The notes beneath the pieces are model-generated. The model was not told the DNA's origin, did no database searches, and worked only from the letters and a program-made list of their open reading frames with translations. Of a stretch of 64,000 nt of DNA, positions 1 to 6,240 are shown piece by piece (the stretch's first letter is position 1; each line of letters starts with the position of its first letter). The DNA is taken from assembly GCF_900112765.1 (NCBI RefSeq), contig NZ_FOMZ01000018.1, positions 37,192 to 101,191 of the forward strand, read 5' to 3'. This DNA comes from Actinopolyspora alba. GTDB lineage: Bacteria; Actinomycetota; Actinomycetes; Mycobacteriales; Pseudonocardiaceae. The position numbers and the translations under genes are program-made.

Positions 1-1
1 C

Positions 2-304
2 CTCGCGCTGGTTTCGGCGAGTGCCTTCGTGTTCTTCTTCGCGGCATCCTGGGGTGTCGTGATGTGGGTGCTGCTCGGCGAGATGTTCCCGTCGCGCATC
101 CGCGCCGCCGCGCTGGCCCTCGGCACGGCGACCAACTGGATCGCCAACTGGGTGGTCACGGTGACCTTCCCGAGCATGCAGGCCTGGAACCTGCCGGTCA
201 CCTACTTCATCTACGCGGCGTTCGCGCTGATCTCGCTGTTCTTCGTGGTGCGCTACCTCAAGGAGACGAAGGGGCGTTCCCTGGAGGAGATGGGCACCAG
301 CTGA
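2..304 (+). CDS. Sugar porter MFS transporter, C-terminal fragment
   Basis: This is the 3' end of a gene that begins before the window; the frame is open from base 2. The roughly 100 visible residues hold the last two to three membrane helices. They include GEMFPSRIRAAAL, which resembles the loop between helices 10 and 11 of the sugar porter family, and end in KETKGRSLEEM, the classical family C-terminal PETKGRSLEE-type motif. Members are proton symporters or facilitators for sugars, polyols or related solutes in the cytoplasmic membrane. The substrate cannot be told from this part. Two strong hairpins follow the stop. Confidence 0.85.
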   Translation, partial: LALVSASAFVFFFAASWGVVMWVLLGEMFPSRIRAAALALGTATNWIANWVVTVTFPSMQAWNLPVTYFIYAAFALISLFFVVRYLKETKGRSLEEMGTS

Positions 305-336
305 TCGAGGTCAGCCGCTCGACCTACGGAGTACTC

Positions 337-360
337 GGCCGGCGGGATCTCCCGCCGGCC
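337..360 (+). terminator. Hairpin after the sugar porter gene
   Basis: A perfect inverted repeat, GGCCGGCGGGA and its complement with two bases between, lies 33 bp after the stop codon. It has no T-tract, which is common for actinomycete terminators. Confidence 0.6.
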
Positions 361-400
361 CTCGCTCCGGTAGGGGCTGTCCGCTTCGGTGCATCACCGG

Positions 401-429
401 GAGGGGCGTCGTGCCGCACGACGCCCCTC
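401..429. terminator. Second strong hairpin downstream of the sugar porter gene
   Basis: The 13-base arms GAGGGGCGTCGTG/CACGACGCCCCTC are perfect with a 3-base loop. With the hairpin at 337-360 it separates the sugar porter from the next gene. It may be a back-up terminator. Confidence 0.45.
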
Positions 430-553
430 GCTTCGTATCCGCGGGTGGACTCCGCGACGCGGCTCAGCCCCGCGTGTTCGTCCGTTCTCTACCGCTTCGC
501 CTCATGGCCCGTGATTTCATCGTCGCCGTTCGCCCCCGAATCCCCGGCAAGAC

Positions 554-1462
554 GTGGAAATTCAGTGGACAGCCCCGACGCAGCTCCGTAGGTTTTCGAC
601 CGTGCGGCACACGGTGACGGTCGGCCCGGACTACGAGCTCTGGATGGAGGAGCGGGGTGACGCGGATGCCCCGCCGCTGCTGCTGATCATGGGGGCGAAC
701 TACAGCGGCATGGCCTGGCCCGAGTCGTTCGTGGAATCGTTGGCGACCCGGTACCGGGTGATCCGCTACGACCACCGCGACACCGGGAGATCGTCGCGGG
801 CCTTCGACGCCGCTCCGTACGCGATCGCGGATCTGGCGGAGGACGCGGTGGCGGTGCTCGACGCTCTCGATATCGACAGCGCACACGTGGTGGGCATGTC
901 GCTGGGCGGCGTCCTGGCCCAGTTGTTGCTGCTAGACCACCCGGAGCGGCTGCGCAGCGCGACCGTGTTCGCGACCTCCGCGCTCGGCGGAGTAGCGTCC
1001 GAATCCGGCGAGCTGCCCGGCCCCGACCCCCGAATCCTGAGTCTGTGGGAACGAATGGGCGAGGAACGCGAACCGGCCGAGGAGCTCGCCTGGCGCGTCG
1101 AGCACTGGCGGATGCTCAACGGTGACGTCCTGCCGTTCGACCCCGAGGAGTTCCGAGCCCTCGAACAGCGGCTGGCCGAACACGCCGGAACCCACCTCGC
1201 CGACACCGCACACGCCCGGGCCGAGGTCGGAGGCCTCGACCGTGCGGCGGAATTGGCTTCGGTCACGACCCCCACCCTGGTCGTGGAGGCTCCGGAGGAT
1301 CCGGTCAACCCACCACCGCACGCCGAGCACCTGGAGACGGTGATCGCGGGCAGCCACCGGATCACCGTTCCCGGCATGGGGCACGCGCTCAGCGGCGCGG
1401 TGCTCGAACCGCTGGCCGAGGCGATCCTGCGGCACACGGCGGCGGTGGACCGGGACGCCTGA
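554..1462 (+). CDS. Alpha/beta fold hydrolase
   Basis: A 302-residue cytoplasmic hydrolase of the alpha/beta superfamily, resembling RdmC/aclacinomycin methylesterase-like and haloperoxidase-like enzymes. The oxyanion region MGANYSGMAW, the strand YRVIRYDHRDTGRS, the nucleophile elbow GMSLGG (Ser near residue 117), an acidic residue in the EDPVN stretch and the catalytic His in GMGHAL near the C-terminus are all present. The substrate is unknown. The ATG at 554 lacks a clear ribosome binding site, and a GTG at 602 gives a start closer to the conserved part, so the first ~15 residues are uncertain. It stands alone between terminator-like hairpins and the repeat at 1498. Confidence 0.8.
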   Translation: MEIQWTAPTQLRRFSTVRHTVTVGPDYELWMEERGDADAPPLLLIMGANYSGMAWPESFVESLATRYRVIRYDHRDTGRSSRAFDAAPYAIADLAEDAVAVLDALDIDSAHVVGMSLGGVLAQLLLLDHPERLRSATVFATSALGGVASESGELPGPDPRILSLWERMGEEREPAEELAWRVEHWRMLNGDVLPFDPEEFRALEQRLAEHAGTHLADTAHARAEVGGLDRAAELASVTTPTLVVEAPEDPVNPPPHAEHLETVIAGSHRITVPGMGHALSGAVLEPLAEAILRHTAAVDRDA

Positions 1463-1497
1463 GCTCGGTCGCCGACGACGCTGTGCGGCCCGGGTGT

Positions 1498-1515
1498 CGA
1501 TTTCTCGCGAAATCG
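1498..1515 (+). repeat. Dispersed intergenic inverted repeat, copy 1
   Basis: CGATTTC-TCGC-GAAATCG lies between two convergent genes. The arms are 7 bases around a non-palindromic TCGC centre, which gives the element an orientation. It belongs to the 12-copy family found only between genes. Confidence 0.8.
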
Positions 1516-1534
1516 TCGGGCGGTGGGGTGGTAG

Positions 1535-1774
1535 TCACGGCCGGTAGAGCACCAGGTCGAACAGCGGGCCGAACCGTTCGGCCGCGCGATCGGCGTTCTC
1601 GAACACCGCGAACTGGCTGCGACCGCCCTCCTGCCAGTACAGGATCGCGCCCTCGGCGGTTTCCATTCCCCACAGCAGCACCGAATCCGGGTCGGGCGTA
1701 CCGGTGTCGTCCTGCCGGGCGAGGCCGAAAACGTTCGGGATCACGTGAACCTCCTCGAGAGTCAGCCGTTTCAT
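1535..1774 (-). CDS. Small hypothetical protein
   Basis: A 79-residue protein beginning MKRLTLEEV and ending FDLVLYRP, rich in aromatic and acidic residues, with no signal peptide, membrane helix or motif I recognise. An in-frame GTG at 1849 would add 25 Gly/Pro-rich residues; the ATG at 1774 looks the more natural start, though neither has a strong ribosome binding site. It is divergent from the XRE-family regulator at 1907, and the shared upstream region carries a perfect inverted repeat (1833-1859). This suggests, without proving, control by that regulator. Confidence 0.5.
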   Translation of the reverse strand: MKRLTLEEVHVIPNVFGLARQDDTGTPDPDSVLLWGMETAEGAILYWQEGGRSQFAVFENADRAAERFGPLFDLVLYRP

Positions 1775-1832
1775 CGACCACTGTCCGAACGGGAATCGCC
1801 CACCGGGAGGCCGTGCATCGGGATCACCGGAT

Positions 1833-1859
1833 GCGGGAATCCCGATCACGGATTCCCGC
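1833..1859. promoter_or_regulatory. Inverted repeat in divergent promoter region (operator candidate)
   Basis: Perfect 10-base arms, GCGGGAATCC and GGATTCCCGC, are separated by 7 bases. The repeat lies between the small ORF read leftwards and the XRE regulator read rightwards. This geometry suits a dimeric helix-turn-helix protein, possibly the adjacent regulator itself. Confidence 0.4.
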
Positions 1860-1906
1860 TGGGATCATGGTGTGGGTCACGACCGTTGTCGGGGAGGTCT
1901 TTTGCG

Positions 1907-2743
1907 GTGGTTCGCACCAGCCCCACGTTTCGGCGCCGCAGGCTCGCACGCAGGATCCGGTATCTGCGGGAGCGGGCCGGGCTGACTCAGGAGCACGCGG
2001 CCTGCGAGCTGGACATGTCCACCAGCGCGCTGAGCCGCAAGGAGAACGGCGATGTGATCACCTCGGTGCACGAGGCCAGATCCATGATGGACCTCTACGA
2101 CATCCGGGACCCCGAATTGCTGGACCTGGCCAGAGCCGCCAGGGAACGCGGCTGGTGGCGGGCCTACGGCGTGGAGGATCGCGGCTACGTGGACCTGGAG
2201 ACCGAGGCGTGTGCTGTCCAGGAGCTCTCGTTGATGTACATCCCCGGACTGCTGCAGACCGAGGAGTACATGCGGGCGATCTTCGAGTCGGACAGCTTCT
2301 CGTCGGGTTCGCAGAGCGTGGAAAATGATGTTTCAGTGCGGCTGATCAGGCAGCATCGGTTGACCGATCCCGAGCATCCGCTGGAACTGAACGCGCTGGT
2401 GGACCAGGCCGCGCTGGAACGCGCGATTGGCGGCCCACAGGTGATGCGCGATCAACTTCGCCATCTGCTCGAAGTGGTTCAGCTGGATCGGGTGGAACTG
2501 CGGATACTGCCCAAGTCAACCGGCTGGCATCTGGGTCTGGAAGGTGCGTTCATCGTTCTGGATTTCCCGGAGCCCGAAGACAACGACGTACTGTTCGTCT
2601 CCCACCCCGTGGGGTCGGTCCACGTGGAGAAGGCCAGGGAGGTCCAACAGGCTAGGGTGGTATTCGAGCGGCTGTTCGCCCAAGCCTTGCCTGCCGAACA
2701 GTCGATGAGGTTGATCGAACGGGCCGCTGCCGAACTCCAGTGA
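1907..2743 (+). CDS. XRE-family HTH regulator with DUF5753 domain
   Basis: A 278-residue cytoplasmic regulator. Residues ~10-65 form the Cro/C1-type helix-turn-helix (RIRYLRERAGLTQEHAACEL followed by MSTSALSRKENG). The rest is the DUF5753 ligand or partner domain (WWRAY, YVDLETEA, YIPGLLQTEEYMRAI, LVDQAALER, VELRILPKSTGWH). Such proteins typically pair with a small DUF397 protein in actinomycetes, as here, and affect development or antibiotic production. The GTG at 1907 is chosen because GGGGAGG lies 9 bases upstream and the length then matches the family. Its stop overlaps the next gene's GTG. Confidence 0.85.
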   Translation: MVRTSPTFRRRRLARRIRYLRERAGLTQEHAACELDMSTSALSRKENGDVITSVHEARSMMDLYDIRDPELLDLARAARERGWWRAYGVEDRGYVDLETEACAVQELSLMYIPGLLQTEEYMRAIFESDSFSSGSQSVENDVSVRLIRQHRLTDPEHPLELNALVDQAALERAIGGPQVMRDQLRHLLEVVQLDRVELRILPKSTGWHLGLEGAFIVLDFPEPEDNDVLFVSHPVGSVHVEKAREVQQARVVFERLFAQALPAEQSMRLIERAAAELQ

Positions 2744-3039
2744 CGCGATTGCCGAAGCGGGGCGCTATGTACGCGTTGGACCTCTCCGCGGTGCGGTGGC
2801 GGAAGAGCAGCCGCAGCGGTGGCGGAAGCAACGACGCTTGTGTGGAGGTTGCCTTCCCGGAACCCGCAGCTGTGACGTGGCGCAAGAGCAGCCGCAGCGG
2901 CGGTGGAAGCAACAATGCTTGCGTCGAGGTCGCCTTCGCGGGGCCAGCCGTGGCGGTGCGGGACTCCAAGATGCCGGACGGCGCGGTGCTCGCCTTCGAT
3001 CAGCGCGCCTGGGCGTCCTTCCTCGCCAGCCTGCGCTGA
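2740..3039 (+). CDS. DUF397 protein with internally duplicated domain
   Basis: A 99-residue protein, co-translated with the upstream XRE-DUF5753 regulator (GTGA overlap). DUF397 proteins are small, usually 60-80 residues, and are thought to act with their HTH partner. Here the N-terminal half of the domain occurs twice: WRKSSRSGGGSNDACVEVAF, then 27 residues later WRKSSRSGGGSNNACVEVAF. Only the second copy continues into the usual VRDSKMPDGAVLAFDQRAW tail. The duplication is also visible in the DNA (2796-2856 against 2877-2937). An ATG at 2767 (MYALDLSAV) matches the usual family start and is an equally good choice. Confidence 0.8.
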   Translation: MTRLPKRGAMYALDLSAVRWRKSSRSGGGSNDACVEVAFPEPAAVTWRKSSRSGGGSNNACVEVAFAGPAVAVRDSKMPDGAVLAFDQRAWASFLASLR

Positions 3040-3072
3040 GAATCACTGCGTTTTGAACCACTGCGCTGAGAA
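3031..3072 (+). repeat. 12-bp direct repeat spanning the DUF397 stop
   Basis: CTGCGCTGAGAA occurs exactly at 3031-3042, containing the stop codon, and again at 3061-3072, a 30-bp period. The second copy carries a pseudo-stop in noncoding DNA, suggesting a small tandem duplication at the gene's end. Confidence 0.5.
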
Positions 3073-3119
3073 CCGCAGCGGCGACGGGTTCGTGACGACG
3101 GGTTCTTTCGGTCGCCGCC

Positions 3120-3758
3120 TCAGTCCTCCAGTAGTTCGGCGGGATCGAACCGGAGCGGGAACGGCTCCCGCGTCTCGAGGGTGTCGCCTGCCAGCGCCTT
3201 GGCGTGCACCTCGTAGTCGCCGTGGTCACCGAGCCGGAGCAGTGTGATCTCGGCGTGGTTCTTGGTGTAGGAGACCTCCACCCGCATGAAGTACTCGATG
3301 CCCGCCTCGGCGCACATGGCGGGTTTGTCGATCCGGTCGGCCACGCGGCTGGACGGCGAGACGCACTCGCCGACGAGTAGCGCCCGAGTGCCAGGTATCC
3401 ATATCCGTCCCCGCGCGGGTTCGTTCAGAACCGCGAAATCGGGCTGGATCCAGCGATTGATGCCCAGCTGAACGTTCAGCGTCGGGTAAACTCGGCACCC
3501 CAATTCTCTGGCCGGGGGTTCCATGAGGGTAAGCATTCGGTAAGCGGCGTATGTGTTGGCCGAACCTTCGTAGGGGCTCACGATCAGGTGTCCGTCCTGG
3601 CACTCGTACTTCACCGGTGGCATTCCGGGAATCGGCAGGTACCGGTCGGCGAGATCGGGGGTCCACACGCCGCGCAGCTCGACGAGTGGGTCGAACGCGC
3701 CGGTGTCGCGGGCAGGTGCGGCCACAGGTATCACCCCTTCGGCCACCACGGTACTCAT
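3120..3758 (-). CDS. Uma2 family (DUF820) endonuclease-like protein
   Basis: A 212-residue protein of the Uma2 family, a PD-(D/E)XK nuclease-like fold common in actinobacteria and cyanobacteria but of unsettled function. The family pattern is clear: KYECQDGHLIVSP, then IQPDFAVL (the PD acidic position), LLVGECVSPSSRVADRIDKPAMCAEAGIEYFMRVE (the E and the serine-rich turn, then K and the GI-x-YF strand). It converges on the DUF397 gene with an 80-bp gap. No partner gene suggests a target. Confidence 0.8.
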   Translation of the reverse strand: MSTVVAEGVIPVAAPARDTGAFDPLVELRGVWTPDLADRYLPIPGMPPVKYECQDGHLIVSPYEGSANTYAAYRMLTLMEPPARELGCRVYPTLNVQLGINRWIQPDFAVLNEPARGRIWIPGTRALLVGECVSPSSRVADRIDKPAMCAEAGIEYFMRVEVSYTKNHAEITLLRLGDHGDYEVHAKALAGDTLETREPFPLRFDPAELLED

Positions 3759-3809
3759 ACCTCGAGCCTGCCGCGAGCGGTCGACGGTGTGGGGTATCGC
3801 GACGATCTT

Positions 3810-4049
3810 TCACCCCATCGGGGAGGGCGGCAGCGACGCGGCTTTTCCCGCCAGCTCGTCCAGCAACGTCTCGGCCACCCGCTCCTCGGGGACGGCCACC
3901 CCGTGCTCCCGCACGGCCGCCGCGAGCTCGGGGTCCCACAGGGTCTCCGGCACGGATCCGGTGTCCGGTCCACCGCGTCGTGATCCGGACCGCTGGAACC
4001 GCCTCGGGGAGCGGTCACCCGGCGCCACCATGGGAGACGCTACCGACAC
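3810..4049 (-). CDS. Possible small hypothetical ORF
   Basis: A 79-residue reading frame upstream of the Uma2 gene. The second half (ELAAAVREHGVAVPEERVAETLLDELAG) looks like amphipathic helices and is plausibly coding; the first half is low-complexity and basic. No motif is recognised and no ribosome binding site is convincing. It may be a decayed gene or chance. Confidence 0.25.
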   Translation of the reverse strand: MSVASPMVAPGDRSPRRFQRSGSRRGGPDTGSVPETLWDPELAAAVREHGVAVPEERVAETLLDELAGKAASLPPSPMG

Positions 4050-4065
4050 CTCCGGTGCTCGTGGT

Positions 4066-4082
4066 CGATTTCTCGCGAAATG
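4066..4082 (+). repeat. Dispersed intergenic inverted repeat, copy 2
   Basis: CGATTTC-TCGC-GAAATG, a single copy with the right arm ending in ATG instead of ATCG. It is followed by TGCGG, so it belongs to the second sub-type, which is also the downstream member of the pairs at 5936 and 20752. The rest of the gap 4083-4336 has a low-GC stretch (about 4150-4220) likely to hold the promoter of the next gene. Confidence 0.7.
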
Positions 4083-4336
4083 TGCGGCACGCCGGGCCGC
4101 GCGACCGGTGCGTCCGATGCTCGTAAGTGGCTCCCGAGGCGACAGCGAGACTGTTTTTCGTCGGCGCCGCCAGCATACGATTCGGCGTTCTTCTTACACG
4201 ATCAGTGAATAGCGGTGGTGCTGTTTCGCACGGCAATCTGGAGCAGCTCTGTCGAACGGGCGGAGTTTCCCGACCGGCGACGAGATTCCAACCGTGTGCT
4301 GTCCTTCCCGGCGATTCGTGTTTCGGAGGATCGAAC

Positions 4337-5056
4337 ATGCACCACGAACGACGTCCACTCCCGCGGCGAACATCCGGCGTGTCCACTGCGCCTCGGCGGT
4401 GGAGCACCGTACTGGTCTCGACGGTCGCTCTCACCGGTTTGCTCACGTCTCCGGCGATGGCGGCCGTACCGTCACCAACCGTCGAGCGGACACCGGATGC
4501 GGCTCCGGTGCCCGGTTCGACGGCGAACAGCACCGACGAGCCCGACCTTCCTCCGAAGGTCATCAAAACGAAGCTCCAGCAGGCGATCGATCCCGAGGCC
4601 GTGCCCGCCGTCGCACCACGCGATGTCGGGGCGAGTTCGCCGAGATCCGGTGCGAAGGCCGAAACGCTCGCGGCCGGGGATGGCGCTCCCGCCGAGACGC
4701 CTGCCGGGTGTAATCCAGTGGCCGACTCCGACAATCCGCACGTTTCGGGGAACCGTTCCGATGTATCAGCTCACGCGTGGTGGTACCAGGGCGACTGCGA
4801 CAACGACAGGGCAACGGTCACCGCGTGTCTTTACGAGTGGTATACCGATCACACGTGGCGACGGAAGGCGTGCAACACCAACGATAACCAGAAACCAGGT
4901 CGTAGTAGTAGCAGGTGGCTCAACGTCCGCGAACGCTGCGACTCCTTCGCGAGAACCTCGTGGCGTGCTCACGTTGACGTCGACGTGAACTGGGAAGTCG
5001 ACAATCCCGGGGTCTCCACCAAGCAGGCCGATGTGGACTGTCGAGTCCATGACTGA
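4337..5056 (+). CDS. Secreted six-cysteine protein of unknown function
   Basis: A 239-residue preprotein. The ATG at 4337 has GGAGG 7 bases upstream and opens directly into a signal peptide: basic MHHERRPLPRR, APRRWST, hydrophobic VLVSTVALTGLLTS and a cleavage site after PAMA. The mature part begins with ~85 Pro/Ala/Ser-rich, likely disordered residues, then a compact domain with six cysteines (GCNP, GDCDND, TACLYEW, KACNT, ERCDSF, VDCRVHD) that could form three disulfides. I do not recognise the family. The following unknown gene starts 9 bp after the stop, so the two are probably one transcript. Confidence 0.75.
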   Translation: MHHERRPLPRRTSGVSTAPRRWSTVLVSTVALTGLLTSPAMAAVPSPTVERTPDAAPVPGSTANSTDEPDLPPKVIKTKLQQAIDPEAVPAVAPRDVGASSPRSGAKAETLAAGDGAPAETPAGCNPVADSDNPHVSGNRSDVSAHAWWYQGDCDNDRATVTACLYEWYTDHTWRRKACNTNDNQKPGRSSSRWLNVRERCDSFARTSWRAHVDVDVNWEVDNPGVSTKQADVDCRVHD

Positions 5057-5065
5057 GGGAGCCGA

Positions 5066-5926
5066 TTGACTGACAGCGGTGAAGAACCGAGTCCCGGAGT
5101 GGCACCCGACAGCCGCGGTCCGGTGGGAACCGTGTTCGTCGCGCTGTACGGCGAGCTCGAACCGCACCCTTGGCGGGAGCCCGACGCGGAGCAGGATCTC
5201 TACGCCTTGTTCCACGCCAGGTCAAAAGCCATGGGGTGGCTGGACGATGTCGGTACGAGTGCCCGGAAGACCGCCACCGGGCAGCTCACGGATGTGAGAC
5301 AGGTCGGAGCCACGGGCCTGTGGGGCATGAACGATGCCGGACTCGAGCACCCGCTCTCCGACCCCGAGGTGCCGCTGGCCGCGTGGGTCCAGGTGGGGGT
5401 GCGACCGCTGACCGAAGAACGACCGATACCTGTGCAGCCCTTCCTGCGCTGCGTCGGTGACGCGGTGGCACGGATCGGGACGCTGCGGCTGCGAGCGGTA
5501 CAGCTGCTGCTGCCAGTTCAATGTCTCGATCCAGCCGCTTCCCGGATGCCGCCCTCGCTGTTCACCGCCGACTGGTTCCTGAGCGGTGCTCCGCGAACCG
5601 GTCTTCCGGTGCGGGTCACGCTGGACAGCGGGCAGGAGCCCTACCTGCCCGAGGCCGTGTCCGGGATCCGGGAGCGGATCAACCGACAGAACCAGGAAGT
5701 GTTCGTGTGTCGGACGCACTCACCTGAGGGTCACGAGCCGTTGGCCTTGCGGCCTCCGTTCGGGGATCACCTCTGGAACGGGCCGTCGCTGCACCGGACG
5801 ACCTTCCACGGCACCCTCGCCGAGTGGTCGCTGGACGCCCTGGGCTGGCTCGGTGGTTTCCTGGCGGATCTCAGTGCCTGCCAGGGCGTCGACACCCCGC
5901 TGGTGCTCACCGCCGTTCCGGAGTGA
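5066..5926 (+). CDS. Hypothetical protein co-transcribed with secreted protein
   Basis: A 286-residue protein with no signal peptide or membrane segment. It reads as a well-folded mixed alpha/beta protein (VGTVFVALYGELEPHPW, LWGMNDAGLEHPLSDPEVPLAAW, LRLRAVQLLLPVQ). I recognise no family. The TTG at 5066 is chosen because GAGGGAG precedes it by about 5 bases and it sits 9 bp after the upstream stop; a GTG at 5098 is an alternative. The tight spacing suggests a job related to the secreted six-cysteine protein. A pair of dispersed repeats and a terminator follow. Confidence 0.65.
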   Translation: MTDSGEEPSPGVAPDSRGPVGTVFVALYGELEPHPWREPDAEQDLYALFHARSKAMGWLDDVGTSARKTATGQLTDVRQVGATGLWGMNDAGLEHPLSDPEVPLAAWVQVGVRPLTEERPIPVQPFLRCVGDAVARIGTLRLRAVQLLLPVQCLDPAASRMPPSLFTADWFLSGAPRTGLPVRVTLDSGQEPYLPEAVSGIRERINRQNQEVFVCRTHSPEGHEPLALRPPFGDHLWNGPSLHRTTFHGTLAEWSLDALGWLGGFLADLSACQGVDTPLVLTAVPE

Positions 5927-5935
5927 CCGAGCTGT

Positions 5936-6015
5936 CGATTTCTCGCGAAATCGCCGCGCGGGTGGTGCGGAGTGGTTCGGCCGACCTCGGGGCGGCGTCG
6001 ATTTCTCGCGAAATG
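5936..6015 (+). repeat. Dispersed inverted repeat pair, copies 3 and 4
   Basis: Copy 3 (5936-5953, CGATTTC-TCGC-GAAATCG) begins 9 bp after the stop of the upstream gene. Copy 4 (5999-6015, CGATTTC-TCGC-GAAATG then TACGTGG) follows 63 bp later in the same orientation. The same two sub-types in the same order recur at 20752-20832. Confidence 0.8.
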
Positions 6016-6112
6016 TACGTGGGGAGGGGCGGTGCTGCTCCGCCGAACGGTGTCGGACGGCACAGGGGCCGCGCGGTACGGGACCGGAGAGGAAGCGGAG
6101 CCGGGCACAAAG

Positions 6113-6146
6113 CGGGGCCGGACTCCCGAATGGGAATCCGGCCCCG
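6113..6146. terminator. Bidirectional hairpin terminator
   Basis: Arms of 15 bases with one mismatch (CGGGGCCGGACTCCC against GGGAATCCGGCCCCG), loop GAAT, between two convergent genes (ends 5926 and 6241). Confidence 0.65.
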
Positions 6147-6240
6147 TTCGTCGAACGAAAGCCTCTGGCCGGGAACTCGGGTGGCCGGGAACTCGGGCCC
6201 GCGCGGGGAACGCCACCCCGTGAGGGGACTACGGCCTCGG

